This document shows, piece after piece, positions 16,213-24,901 of a stretch of DNA of 64,000 nucleotides. The position numbers and the translations under genes are program-made. The DNA comes from Amycolatopsis sp. NBC_01480 (GTDB lineage: Bacteria; Actinomycetota; Actinomycetes; Mycobacteriales; Pseudonocardiaceae). Below the pieces are notes generated by a model, which worked only from the letters and a program-made list of their open reading frames with translations, was not told where the DNA came from and made no database searches. Position 1 is the stretch's first letter. Each line of letters starts with the position of its first letter. Location of the stretch: assembly GCF_036227205.1 (NCBI RefSeq), contig NZ_CP109442.1, positions 2,108,001 through 2,172,000 of the forward strand, written 5' to 3'.

Positions 16213-17625
16213 TCACCAATTCGTCAGCAGGAAGTGGTTCACCGCGAGCGCGGTCACGGCCTGCGCGGCGAGCCACCAGCGGCGGCCCCGGACGGGCAGC
16301 AACGCGGTCATCGGCAGCAGCCACACCGCGAACGGTAGCCAGATCCGCTCGGTCTCGGCTTTGGACAGGCCGGAGAGGTCCGCGAACAGGATGGTGAGCA
16401 CCGCCGCGACGCCGATCAGCAGCAGGGGATCACGCAGCAGGTCGCGACGGGGCTTGGTGAGGAACGCGCTGGTCACGCCGCGGCGGGCGGCGGCGATCAC
16501 GGCGGGCCCGGCAGCGACGGCGACGGCGGCGAGGTCGGCCCACACCCAGTACGAGTACGGGCGGACCAGCGCGACGCCCTGGTAGTAGCGCTCGACCACG
16601 AGGTGGTAACCGTCCAGCCACCAGAAGCCGGCCAGCGCGAAGACGGCGACCACGGCGAGGGCCCCGACGATGGCCAGCGCGGCCGCTCGCCACTGCCGGC
16701 CGAGGATCGCGACGGCGAGCGCGATCAGGCCCAGCAGCACCAGGCCGTAGGACAGGAAGATGCCGAAGCCGAGCAGCACCCCGGCGCCGAGACCGACCGG
16801 CAGCGCGTAGCCGCGACGGTGCTCGAAAGCCTTGGCGGACAAGGCGAGCAGAGCGATCCCGGTGGCTGTGACACCCGCGAACATCCCGTCGCCGGAGACG
16901 CCGATCCACACCGCGCCGGGGAAGAGGACGGCGAACGGCAGCACCACACGCGCGGCGTCCGGCCGTCCCAGCAGCGCGACCGTGGCCGGCACCGCGACCG
17001 CGGTCAGTGCGCCGATCAGCACGACGGCCGTCGCCGCCCACGCGCCGCCGTGCAGCCCGAGGCGGTCGAGCCAGACGAACACGAGGGTGGCGCCCGGCGG
17101 GTGCCCGGACACGTGGGTGGTCCAGGAGTTCGGCTGGAAGTCGAGGATCCGGGAGGAGAACTCGCGCAGGAACCGCGGGATGTCGGTGATGCCGGGGACC
17201 TCGTGCAGGTACTCCTGCGGCGTGGTGAGGCGGTCAGTGAAGCCGCGGGACCAGCCGTCGACCATCGCGAGGGCGAAGATCCAGGCGAGCGCCGTCGCGT
17301 ACCCGGCGACCAGGGCGCGGCGCCAGGACAGGCGCGTCACCACGGTCGGGCCCCAGAGCACAGTCGCGGCGGCGATCAGCACGGCGAACACCGAGCCCGG
17401 GCCGACGTGCGGCAGCCAGAGGGCGAACAGCGGCGGGGTCGACGCGTAGATCACCACACCGGAGTTCGGGCGGTTGTAGTACAAGCCGACCGCCGCGGCG
17501 GCGGCGACGAGCACCACGGCCGAGCCGACCGCGACCAGGTCGGGGCGCAGGCCGCGGCGGGTGCGGGCGGGGGGTTCGGGCGCGGGCGGCTCAGCGAGCC
17601 GAGCGGCAGGAGTCGACTCGCTCAT
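16213..17625 (-). CDS. Polytopic membrane protein, GT-C glycosyltransferase-like
   Basis: ATG at 17625 gives 470 residues. After a Pro-rich N-terminus there are about eleven hydrophobic helices. The first large extracytoplasmic loop holds NSWTTHVSGHPPGATLVFVW, a Gly-His-Pro-Pro motif seen in actinobacterial membrane glycosyltransferase-like proteins. GT-C enzymes use polyprenyl-phosphate sugars on the outer face of the membrane. It is cotranscribed with a two-component system and divergent from a GT2 gene, fitting an envelope glycan role. The enzymatic assignment is inferred; it might instead be a sensor partner. Confidence 0.65.
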   Translation of the reverse strand: MSESTPAARLAEPPAPEPPARTRRGLRPDLVAVGSAVVLVAAAAAVGLYYNRPNSGVVIYASTPPLFALWLPHVGPGSVFAVLIAAATVLWGPTVVTRLSWRRALVAGYATALAWIFALAMVDGWSRGFTDRLTTPQEYLHEVPGITDIPRFLREFSSRILDFQPNSWTTHVSGHPPGATLVFVWLDRLGLHGGAWAATAVVLIGALTAVAVPATVALLGRPDAARVVLPFAVLFPGAVWIGVSGDGMFAGVTATGIALLALSAKAFEHRRGYALPVGLGAGVLLGFGIFLSYGLVLLGLIALAVAILGRQWRAAALAIVGALAVVAVFALAGFWWLDGYHLVVERYYQGVALVRPYSYWVWADLAAVAVAAGPAVIAAARRGVTSAFLTKPRRDLLRDPLLLIGVAAVLTILFADLSGLSKAETERIWLPFAVWLLPMTALLPVRGRRWWLAAQAVTALAVNHFLLTNW

Positions 17626-17688
17626 CGTCCGCAGGGTAACGCCACGAGGCCCGGCGCGCGGAGCCTGGCGGCGAGCCGTGAGAACTCG

Positions 17689-17771
17689 GTAAGAACTTGT
17701 CACCCGGTGGGTTGGTGTCAGGAATCCGTAAGCAGCGTAAGGCTTCTGGACCATCCACTACGGACTTACGG
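17689..17771. promoter_or_regulatory. Divergent promoter region with repeated GTAAG elements
   Basis: GTAAG occurs at 17689-17693, 17728-17732 and 17737-17741, and inverted as CTTAC at 17765-17769. CCGTAAG (17726-17732) and CTTACGG (17765-17771) form an inverted pair. The block lies between the divergent GT-C and GT2 genes. Spacing is not fully regular. Binding by the neighbouring OmpR-type regulator is a guess. Confidence 0.35.
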
Positions 17772-17779
17772 TACGCCGT

Positions 17780-18439
17780 GTGACCGATCTTCAGGTAGAC
17801 GTCGTACTCCCCTGTCTCGACGAGGCGGGCGCCCTGCCGGGTGTGCTGGCCGCGTTGCCGCCCGGATACCGCGCGATCGTGGTCGACAACGGCTCGGGCG
17901 ACGGCTCCCCCGAGGTGGCCGCCGATCTCGGTGCGAAGGTCGTCAACGAGCCGCGGCGCGGTTACGGCGCCGCCGTGCACACCGGCCTCGAAGCCGCCAC
18001 CGCCGACATCGTCTGCTTCGCCGATGCCGACGGCTCGCTCGACCTGGCCGACCTGCCCCGGCTGGTGGCCGCGGTCCGCGAGGGTGCCGATCTGGCCGTG
18101 GGCCGCCGGGTGCCGACGCACCGCGGTGTCTGGCCGTGGCATGCGAGAGCGGGGAACGCGGTGCTGTCGCTGTTGCTGCGCAGCCGTGGGCTGCCGGTGC
18201 GCGACATCGCGCCGCTGCGCGCCGTGCGACGCCGGGCGCTGCTCGATCTCGACGTCACCGACCGCGCTTTCGGTTATCCGCTCGAGCTGCTGATCAAGGC
18301 GCAGCGGGCGGGCTGGCAGGTGCGGGAATTCGAGGTCAGGTACGGCGAACGGGCGAAGGGCACCAAATCGAAGGTGTCGGGTTCGCTGCGGGGCACGCTG
18401 CGCGCGATCCGCGACTTCGGAAAGGTGCTGGCCCGATGA
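17780..18439 (+). CDS. Family 2 glycosyltransferase
   Basis: The 219-residue GT-A protein shows VDVVLPCLDEAGALPGVLAAL, VVDNGSGDGSPE and the DADGSLDLADLP metal-binding region, then GYPLELLIKAQRAGW and YGERAKGTKSKVSGS, as in DPM1-like soluble GT2 enzymes. It would transfer a sugar from an NDP-sugar, perhaps to a polyprenyl phosphate for the divergent GT-C-like protein. It starts at GTG 17780, and its stop overlaps the next ATG (ATGA), opening a five-gene coupled operon. Confidence 0.88.
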   Translation: MTDLQVDVVLPCLDEAGALPGVLAALPPGYRAIVVDNGSGDGSPEVAADLGAKVVNEPRRGYGAAVHTGLEAATADIVCFADADGSLDLADLPRLVAAVREGADLAVGRRVPTHRGVWPWHARAGNAVLSLLLRSRGLPVRDIAPLRAVRRRALLDLDVTDRAFGYPLELLIKAQRAGWQVREFEVRYGERAKGTKSKVSGSLRGTLRAIRDFGKVLAR

Positions 18440-19116
18440 GCGCCCGGTTCTGCCTGCTCGTGGTGGCGAAGGCGCCGGTCCCGGGATTCGCGAAGACGCG
18501 CCTGTGCCCGCCCGCCACGCCGGAGCAGGCCGCGGAGATCGCGGCGGCGGCGTTGCTCGACACGCTGGACGCCGTGTCCGCCACTCGCGGCGCGGTCCCG
18601 GTGGTCGCGATGACCGGCGAACTCGGCGCGGCCATCCGCGGCACGGAGATCGGCAAGGCACTGCGCGGGGCGACCGTGATCGCCCAGCGCGGCTGGGACT
18701 TCGGCGCCCGGCTGGCGAACGCGCATGCGGACACGGCCGCGGTGCACGCCGGCCTGCCCGTGCTGCAGATCGGCATGGACACCCCGCAGGTGACGCCGGA
18801 CCTGCTGGCGGCGGCCATCGAACCCGTGCTGAATGGTGGGCATGACGCTGTGCTCGGCGGGGCCGAGGACGGGGGCTGGTGGGCGCTGGGGCTCCGGGAT
18901 CCCCGTCACGCGGAGGTGCTGGCGCAGGTGCCGATGTCGAAGGACAACACCGGTGAGCTGACGCGCCGCGCGCTGACTTCCGCAGGCTTAGGGCCGGGAG
19001 CGCTGACCGTACTGTCCGATGTGGACACCATGGCCGACGCCGAGCGGGTCGCGGCGACGCGGCCGGACGGCCGGTTCGCCCGGGCAGTCGGGGCTGTGGC
19101 GGTGACCGTCCGATGA
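18436..19116 (+). CDS. DUF2064 / TIGR04282-type glycosyltransferase-like protein
   Basis: The 226-residue protein has the nucleotide-sugar-transferase-like start LLVVAKAPVPGFAKTRLCPP, QIGMDTPQVTPDLL and GGAEDGGWWALGLRDP, all signatures of the DUF2064 (CofC/GT-A-like) family. Its reaction is not established. It overlaps both neighbours by four bases, so it is tightly co-expressed with the GT2 and methyltransferase genes, the common actinobacterial grouping. Confidence 0.85.
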   Translation: MSARFCLLVVAKAPVPGFAKTRLCPPATPEQAAEIAAAALLDTLDAVSATRGAVPVVAMTGELGAAIRGTEIGKALRGATVIAQRGWDFGARLANAHADTAAVHAGLPVLQIGMDTPQVTPDLLAAAIEPVLNGGHDAVLGGAEDGGWWALGLRDPRHAEVLAQVPMSKDNTGELTRRALTSAGLGPGALTVLSDVDTMADAERVAATRPDGRFARAVGAVAVTVR

Positions 19117-19748
19117 CCGCGCAATTGGCACCGCTCGGCCGGGAGTTCGACCAGGGACTGCTCGGCACGCACTGCTGGCTGGAGCTGAGGAACGGCGACC
19201 GCATCGAGCTGCCGGTCGAGCGCTGGACGGACGGCTGCGGACAGGGCGACGCCGTACTGCTCGACGCGTGCGCCGGACCGACGCTCGACATCGGCTGCGG
19301 CCCGGGCCGGCTCACCACGGCCCTGGCTGAACGCGGCGTCGCGGCACTGGGCGTGGACAGCTCCCCGACGGCCGTCCGGCTGACGCACCAGCGCGGCGGC
19401 GTTGCGTTGCTGCGCAACGTCTTCGACCGCTTGCCCGGCGAAGGTCGCTGGCACCACGCGCTGTTGGCGGACGGCAACATCGGCATCGGCGGTGATCCCG
19501 TCGCGCTGCTACGCCGGATCGCCGCCCTGCTGGCCCCCGGCGGCGACGCCCTGGTCGAACTGGACCCGCCCGGCCACGGCCTGCGGCACGACCACGTCCG
19601 GCTCCACCCGAACCCCGCCGGAACCTGGTTCACCTGGGCCTGGGTAGGCGCCGACGCCATCGCGGAGGTCGCCGCCCGAGCCGGCTTCCACGTAACCTGG
19701 ACGACGAGCCGCGGCCACCGCTGGTTCGCCAGGCTGGAGCGGTCGTGA
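19113..19748 (+). CDS. Class I SAM-dependent methyltransferase
   Basis: The 211-residue protein carries the SAM-binding motif PTLDIGCGPGRLTTALAE, the acidic GVDSSPTAV that contacts the ribose, and a conserved HHALLADGNIGIGGDP region. The substrate is unknown; proteins of this type sit in the same operon with GT2, DUF2064 and molybdo-enzyme genes in several actinobacteria. It is coupled to both neighbours by ATGA/GTGA-type overlaps. Confidence 0.85.
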   Translation: MTAQLAPLGREFDQGLLGTHCWLELRNGDRIELPVERWTDGCGQGDAVLLDACAGPTLDIGCGPGRLTTALAERGVAALGVDSSPTAVRLTHQRGGVALLRNVFDRLPGEGRWHHALLADGNIGIGGDPVALLRRIAALLAPGGDALVELDPPGHGLRHDHVRLHPNPAGTWFTWAWVGADAIAEVAARAGFHVTWTTSRGHRWFARLERS

Positions 19749-21541
19749 ACCACAAAGACCCCACCCCTGAACCACCCGCGCCGGGCTCGGCGGCTTCGCC
19801 GGACGATGCCCAGCCACCTGTGGCCGACACCGCCGCAGCCTCTGCTGCCGCCGCACCGGAGAGCGCCGCACCGGCGCCGGATAGTCCAACAGAAACGGCT
19901 GCAGAGCCGGAAACCGAGACCACCGCTGAATCGGCTGCCGCGCTGGGGTCGAAGCCCACAGAGGACTCGATTGCCGCACCAGAGTCCGCCGCCACAACGG
20001 AATCGACTGCCCCGGCCGAGTCGGCTGCGTCTGCAGCCGAGTCAGGCGCTAGGCCAGATTCCATGCCGGAGTCGGAACTGGCCCCAGAGCCGGATGCCGC
20101 GCCGGGAGCAACCGACTCGGCGGAGCCAGTCGCCGCGGCAGAACCGACCGTCGCGACGGCGCCGGGGGGCACGACGAGGCCAGTTGTCCCAGCAGGACCA
20201 GGCGCAGCAACGGAATCGAGCGGTGCCCCCGCGTCGGTCGCGGTGGTGGACAAGCCACGGGTGCGCGACCGGATTGCCGGAGTTCGGGCGCGGTTGGATG
20301 AGCGGATCGAGAAGCTGCCGATTCCCGAGGAGAAGCAGTTCAAGGCCGCAGCGCACAGTGAGGGGGTAACGGCGCGGATCGGGGTGATGCTGGCCGTCAC
20401 GTTCTCCATCTGTTTCATTACCGGACTGCTCAGTCATCTCATCCAGCATCCGCCGGGGTGGTTCTTCTGGCCCAGCCGGCCGATTTGGCTGTACCGGGTG
20501 ACGCAGGGCGCGCACGTGATCTCGGGCATCGCGTCGATTCCGTTGCTGCTGGCGAAATTGTGGAGCGTGTTCCCGAAACTGTTCGGGCGGCCCGTCGTGC
20601 GGTCGTTGCCGCATGCGCTGGAGCGGCTCTCGATCCTGGTGTTGTCCGGGTCCGCGTTTTTCGAGCTGAGCACGGGGCTGCTGAACGTCGCGCAGAACTA
20701 CCCATGGGGCTTCTACTTCCCCCAGGTGCACTACGCGGTGGCGTGGCTGGCGATCGGGTCGATCCTGGTGCACATCGCGGTGAAGCTGCCGGTCGTGCGG
20801 CGGGCGCTGACTCGGGAATCCGTAGCCGACCCGGAAACCACAGCTCGTCCAGCCGCCGACCTCCCTGAAACCGACAGCCTCCCGGAACTCGCGGCCCACT
20901 CGGAATCCGGAACCCGCGCAGCAGCTGCCAATCGACCGGCCCGCCAGGACGGTCTGTCCCGCCGCGATTTCCTGCGCACCACCTGGATCGCCACCGGGGT
21001 GGCCGTGGTCGCGACCGCGGGCGCCACCGTTCCGTTGCTGCGCAACGTCTCCGGCCTCTCCTGGAAGACCGGCAAGGGCACGCAGGGCCTCCCGGTGAAC
21101 CGCACCGCCGTCGCGGCCGGTGTCATGCAAACCGCTCGGGACGCGGCGTGGCGGCTGTCCGTCGTCACGACCGCGCGGACCACCCAGTTCTCCCTCGACG
21201 AGTTGCGTGCGCTGCCGCAGACGACCGTCGAGCTGCCGATCGCCTGTGTTGAAGGGTGGAGCCAGTCCGCGGTGTGGCGGGGTATCACCGTGCCGTCGCT
21301 GCTGCGGGCCGCGGGCAGCCGGCCGGGGGTGGACCTGCGGGTGTCCTCATTGGAGAAAGGCGGGATCTACGGCGTCACCATGCTGCCCGGCGAGCACACC
21401 AGCGACAACGACACGCTGCTCGCCCTGGAGCTGAACGGCGAGGTGCTCGACATCGACCACGGGTTCCCGTGTCGGATCATCGCCCCCAGCCGGCCCGGGG
21501 TGCTGCAGACCAAATGGGTCTCGAAGCTGGAGGTGCTGTGA
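19745..21541 (+). CDS. Membrane-bound molybdopterin oxidoreductase (sulfite-oxidase fold) with long N-terminal extension
   Basis: The 598-residue protein has three parts. Residues 1-165 are Ala/Glu/Pro/Ser-rich and probably disordered. Residues 205-355 form a cytochrome-b-like helical bundle with histidines (LSHLIQHPPGW, QGAHVISGIAS, FPQVHYAVAWLAIGSILVHI). After a twin-arginine-like SRRDFLRTTWIATGVAVVATAG comes a sulfite-oxidase-type Mo-cofactor domain with the likely Mo-ligand cysteine in LPIACVEGWSQSAVW. It should oxidise or reduce a small molecule outside the membrane and pass electrons through the haem part. The substrate is unknown. The acidic N-terminal extension is unusual. Confidence 0.85.
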   Translation: MNHKDPTPEPPAPGSAASPDDAQPPVADTAAASAAAAPESAAPAPDSPTETAAEPETETTAESAAALGSKPTEDSIAAPESAATTESTAPAESAASAAESGARPDSMPESELAPEPDAAPGATDSAEPVAAAEPTVATAPGGTTRPVVPAGPGAATESSGAPASVAVVDKPRVRDRIAGVRARLDERIEKLPIPEEKQFKAAAHSEGVTARIGVMLAVTFSICFITGLLSHLIQHPPGWFFWPSRPIWLYRVTQGAHVISGIASIPLLLAKLWSVFPKLFGRPVVRSLPHALERLSILVLSGSAFFELSTGLLNVAQNYPWGFYFPQVHYAVAWLAIGSILVHIAVKLPVVRRALTRESVADPETTARPAADLPETDSLPELAAHSESGTRAAAANRPARQDGLSRRDFLRTTWIATGVAVVATAGATVPLLRNVSGLSWKTGKGTQGLPVNRTAVAAGVMQTARDAAWRLSVVTTARTTQFSLDELRALPQTTVELPIACVEGWSQSAVWRGITVPSLLRAAGSRPGVDLRVSSLEKGGIYGVTMLPGEHTSDNDTLLALELNGEVLDIDHGFPCRIIAPSRPGVLQTKWVSKLEVL

Positions 21542-22017
21542 AAGCGATCCGGATCCTGCTCGCGCTGGGCGGACTCGCCGCGCTGGGCTTCGGGGTGTCG
21601 TTGTTCCTGGACTACGCGCTGCCGGTGCGGCCGGACGTCGTCAAGACGCTCGTCTGGCTCGTCGGGGCGCCGGTGTTCCACGACGCCGTGATCGCGCCCG
21701 TGGTCGGCGTCGGCGGGTTGTTGCTCAGCCGCGTCGTGCCCATACCGTGGAAAGCCCCGGTGATGGCCGGGACGGTGCTGACCGCCGTGCTCGGCATCCT
21801 CGCGTTCCCCTTGCTCTGGCGGACTTACGGCACGGCGCCGGAACCCGGTCTGCACGACGGGAACACCTGGCTGGGCCTGCTCGTCACGCTCGCGGTGGTC
21901 TGGGCCCTCGTACTGCTGGCCGGGATCGTCCGCACGATCGCCGGGAACGGGAGGAAAAACCGGAAGCCTTCCCGTACCGCCTCCGACTCGGTACGGAAAG
22001 GCCTCCGTGGGGCGTGA
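21538..22017 (+). CDS. Small polytopic membrane protein, last gene of the operon
   Basis: GTG at 21538 overlaps the molybdo-enzyme stop (GTGA). The 159-residue product has about four membrane helices (ILLALGGLAALGFGVSLFL, the PVFHDAVIAPVVGVGGLLL segment, and two more near the end) and a short basic tail. Position and coupling suggest an accessory subunit or anchor for the oxidoreductase. Its last 15 or so codons are encoded by a terminator-like hairpin (21966-22002). Confidence 0.75.
   Translation: MKAIRILLALGGLAALGFGVSLFLDYALPVRPDVVKTLVWLVGAPVFHDAVIAPVVGVGGLLLSRVVPIPWKAPVMAGTVLTAVLGILAFPLLWRTYGTAPEPGLHDGNTWLGLLVTLAVVWALVLLAGIVRTIAGNGRKNRKPSRTASDSVRKGLRGA
21966..22002 (+). terminator. Hairpin overlapping the end of the operon's last gene
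   Basis: GCCTTCCCGTACCG (21966-21979) pairs with CGGTACGGAAAGGC (21989-22002) at 13 of 14 positions. It ends 13 bp before the stop codon. Being inside the frame, it also dictates the basic C-terminal tail of the protein. Confidence 0.55.
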
Positions 22018-22107
22018 GGTGCCCACACCCCACCAGCCCCAAACGTCAAATGCCCACGAATCTTTCAAGCCGCGCGAAACCACTGGTCAAACGCTTCACC
22101 CGGGCAG

Positions 22108-22155
22108 AAAAAACGGCCACGCGCGACCGGCGTCGAAAGCCGGTCGCGCGTGGCC
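22108..22155 (-). terminator. Rho-independent terminator of the htrA-like gene
   Basis: A perfect 17-bp stem (22115-22131 with 22139-22155, starting GGCCACGCGCG) with a seven-base loop is followed on the minus strand by six Ts (22113-22108). It lies 72 bp beyond the protease stop and is the strongest intrinsic terminator of this part of the window. Confidence 0.88.
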
Positions 22156-22226
22156 TGCAAGGGTCCGGCCCCGATCAAGGGGGTCGAGCCTGGCTGGTCT
22201 CGGCCGCGGCTTGGCGGCCGAGCGCT

Positions 22227-23744
22227 CTAGTTGGACGGCACGGGCTGACCGCCCAGGGTCACCGGCACCGTGCGGCCGTCGGAGAGGGTGAAGGTCACCT
22301 TCTCGTCCGGGGCGCGGGTGCGGATGGCCGCGATCAGCGTGTTGGCGCTGTCGATGGTGCGGCCCTCGATCTTGGTGACCACGTCGCCGGACTTGAGGCC
22401 GGCCTTCTCGGCCGGGCTGCCGGGCGTGATGTCGCCCAGCTGGGCGCCGCCGTTCTGCGCGTCCTGCACCTTGGCGCCGATGTAGGTCTGGGTGGCGTGG
22501 CCGGTCTTGATGATGTCGTCGGCGGTGCGGCGGGCCTGGTCGATCGGGATGGCGAAGCCGATGCCGACGTTGCCGCCCTGCTGGCTACCACCCTGGCCGC
22601 CCTGCCCGGACTGCGGGCTGTAGATCGCCGAGTTGATGCCGATGACCTGGCCGTTCATGTTCGCCAGCGGGCCGCCGGAGTTGCCCGGGTTGATCGCCGC
22701 GTCGGTCTGGACGGCGTCCATCACCGTGGTCTGGTCGGTTTGGTCGCCGCCCGCCTGCACCGGCCGGTGCAGCGAGCTGACGATGCCGGACGTGACGGTG
22801 CCGGCCAGCTCGAACGGCGAGCCGATGGCCACCACCGGCTGGCCGACCTTGAGGTCGTCGGACCGGCCGAGCTCGACCGGGGTGAGCCCGTTGACCCCGC
22901 TGACCTTCACCACGGCGATGTCCGTGGTCGGGTCGCGGCCCACCACCTGCGCGGCCGCCTTCTTGCCGTCCTGGAACACGGCCTGGATCTGGCCGCCGTT
23001 CGCGGCGACCTCGACCACGTGGTTGTTGGTCAGGATGTAGCCGTCGGTGCTGAGGATGAAACCGGAGCCCTCACCCGCGGCAGTGCGGCCGGAGACCTGC
23101 AGCTCGACCACGCTCGGCGAAAGCTTCTGCGCCACCGACTCGATCGAGCCGGCCGGCGCGTTTCCGGTCTGCTGGGCCGGTTTCGGCTGGTCGAGCGCGT
23201 TCACCGTGGGACCGGAGGAGCCACCCGTCAGGTAGCCGACGGTGCCGCCCGCGACGCCGCCGATCACCAGCGCGATCGCGGCGACACCGGCCAGCAGCCG
23301 GCCGGGGCCGGACTTCTTGGGCTGGGCCGGGGCCGCGGCGTAGATCGAGGTGTTCGGCTGCGCGCCCGAAGCCGCGTACGGGTTCGTGGGCTGCGCCGTG
23401 CCGCCGGTCGGCGGGTACGGGTTGTGCTGGGCCTGCGTCTGACCGGTCTGGGGCTGGCCCGGCGGGACCTGGGGCTGACCCGGCTGACCCGGTTGGACCT
23501 GAGGCCCCTGCGCACCTTGGGGCGACCACGGGCTCGGCGCGCCGTACACCGCGTCGCCACCGGTGGGCGCGGCGTAGGTCGGCTCGGCCGGAGCCTGGTA
23601 TGGGGTCGGTTCGCCCGAAGCGGGCGGGGTACCGGGTGACTGGCTCCAGGCCGCCTGGCCCTCGGTGCCCGGCTGGGCACCCGGGTTCTGGCGACCCGCC
23701 GCGGAGTCCGGCGCGTGGGGGTCGTTCTCGGTCATGTCCTTCAC
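22227..23744 (-). CDS. HtrA/DegP-like serine protease with PDZ domain
   Basis: The 505-residue protein (or 502 from ATG 23735) has a long Pro/Gln/Gly-rich cytoplasmic N-terminus and one membrane helix (LLAGVAAIALVIGGVAGGTVG, about residue 150). A trypsin-like domain carries the full triad: His in LTNNHVV, Asp in TTDIAVV, Ser in NPGNSGGPL. A C-terminal PDZ domain follows (GSPAEKAGLKSGDVVTKI). This is the actinobacterial PepD/HtrA type that degrades or refolds envelope proteins outside the cell. In mycobacteria such genes are controlled by MprAB; an MprAB-like pair lies 3.5 kb away. Confidence 0.93.
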   Translation of the reverse strand: MKDMTENDPHAPDSAAGRQNPGAQPGTEGQAAWSQSPGTPPASGEPTPYQAPAEPTYAAPTGGDAVYGAPSPWSPQGAQGPQVQPGQPGQPQVPPGQPQTGQTQAQHNPYPPTGGTAQPTNPYAASGAQPNTSIYAAAPAQPKKSGPGRLLAGVAAIALVIGGVAGGTVGYLTGGSSGPTVNALDQPKPAQQTGNAPAGSIESVAQKLSPSVVELQVSGRTAAGEGSGFILSTDGYILTNNHVVEVAANGGQIQAVFQDGKKAAAQVVGRDPTTDIAVVKVSGVNGLTPVELGRSDDLKVGQPVVAIGSPFELAGTVTSGIVSSLHRPVQAGGDQTDQTTVMDAVQTDAAINPGNSGGPLANMNGQVIGINSAIYSPQSGQGGQGGSQQGGNVGIGFAIPIDQARRTADDIIKTGHATQTYIGAKVQDAQNGGAQLGDITPGSPAEKAGLKSGDVVTKIEGRTIDSANTLIAAIRTRAPDEKVTFTLSDGRTVPVTLGGQPVPSN

Positions 23745-23818
23745 CTAAGCGGGTGGGCCTGAGAGGTTCCTGAGCCGAAGCTGTGTTTCGGAGATGAGTC
23801 TGCCACCCCGGCGCCCGC

Positions 23819-24901
23819 TCAGCCCGCCGCGCGCAGCCGTTCCGCGATCTGCTCCGGCGTCGCGTCGTTGATCCACACGGCCATGCCCGACTCCGAGCCG
23901 GCCAGGTACTTCAGCTTGTCCTTCGAGCGCAGCACGGAGAACAGCTCCAGGTGCAGCCAGCCCAGGTCGCGGTCGCGGTGCACCGGCGCCTGGTGCCAGC
24001 CCGCGATGTAGGGCAGCGGGCGGTCGTACAGGGCGTCGCAGCGGCGCAACACGTCGAGGTACACCCGCGAGAAGTCGTCGCGCTCCTCGGCGGTCAGCGA
24101 AGGGATGTCGGGCACCTGCCGGTGCGCCACGATCTGGATGTGCACCGGCCAGCGCGCGGCGGGCGGCACGAACGCGGTCCAGTGCTCGCCGGCGGCGATC
24201 ACGCGGGCGCCGGACTTCTGCTCCGCCGCCAGCACGTCGCCCATCACCGGGCGGCCGTGCTCCTGGGCGTACGCGCGCGCGACGTCCAGCATTCGCTCGG
24301 TCTTCGGCGTGACGAACGGGTAGCCGTAGATCTGGCCGTGCGGGTGGGAGAGCGTCACGCCGATCTCCTCCCCGCGGTTCTCGAACGGGAAGACCTGCTC
24401 GACGCCCGGGGTCTCGCCCAGCGCCGTGGTGCGGTCGGCCCACGCGTCGACGACCAGACGCACCTGCTCGGGGCTCAGCCGGGAGAACGCGCCGTCGTGG
24501 TTGCTGGTGAAGCAGACGACCTCGCAGCGGCCGCGGCCGGGCGCCGTCGGCACCAGACCCAGACCGTCCACACTGGACGGCTCGCCGGAGACGTTCTGGG
24601 AGAACGAGGGGAAGCGGTTCTCGAAGACGACCACGTCGTAGTCGGCCTCGGGCACCTCGCTCGGCTTGCCGGGCCGCGTCGGGCACAGCGGGCAGAGGTC
24701 GGCGGGCGGCTTGTACGTGCGGGTCTGGCGGTGCGCCGCCATCGCGACCCACTCGCGGGTCAGCGGGTCGAGGCGGATCTCCGACGCGGCGGCCACCGGC
24801 GGGAGGTCCCGGGTGTCCTCGGCGACGCGCTCGGGCGCGCCGGGCTGGTCGAAGTAGATGATCTCCCGGCCGTCGGCCAGGTGTCGCAAGGTGCGCTTCA
24901 C
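23819..24901 (-). CDS. galT: Galactose-1-phosphate uridylyltransferase
   Basis: The 360-residue enzyme has the active-site SHPHGQIYGYP, in which the second His is uridylylated, plus FENRFPSFS, the zinc-site start CPLCPTRPGKPSE and a second histidine cluster HVQIVAH-like (WPVHIQIVAHRQVPD). It swaps UMP between UDP-glucose and galactose-1-phosphate in the Leloir pathway, linking to the galU product. Its GTG start overlaps the DeoR-family stop (GTGA), so the regulator and enzyme are co-translated. Confidence 0.93.
   Translation of the reverse strand: MKRTLRHLADGREIIYFDQPGAPERVAEDTRDLPPVAAASEIRLDPLTREWVAMAAHRQTRTYKPPADLCPLCPTRPGKPSEVPEADYDVVVFENRFPSFSQNVSGEPSSVDGLGLVPTAPGRGRCEVVCFTSNHDGAFSRLSPEQVRLVVDAWADRTTALGETPGVEQVFPFENRGEEIGVTLSHPHGQIYGYPFVTPKTERMLDVARAYAQEHGRPVMGDVLAAEQKSGARVIAAGEHWTAFVPPAARWPVHIQIVAHRQVPDIPSLTAEERDDFSRVYLDVLRRCDALYDRPLPYIAGWHQAPVHRDRDLGWLHLELFSVLRSKDKLKYLAGSESGMAVWINDATPEQIAERLRAAG

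Noticed and set aside
15605..16585. Plus-strand frame of 326 codons over the response regulator
   Set aside because: Antisense shadow of a clear OmpR-family gene; His/Arg/Glu-rich without motifs.
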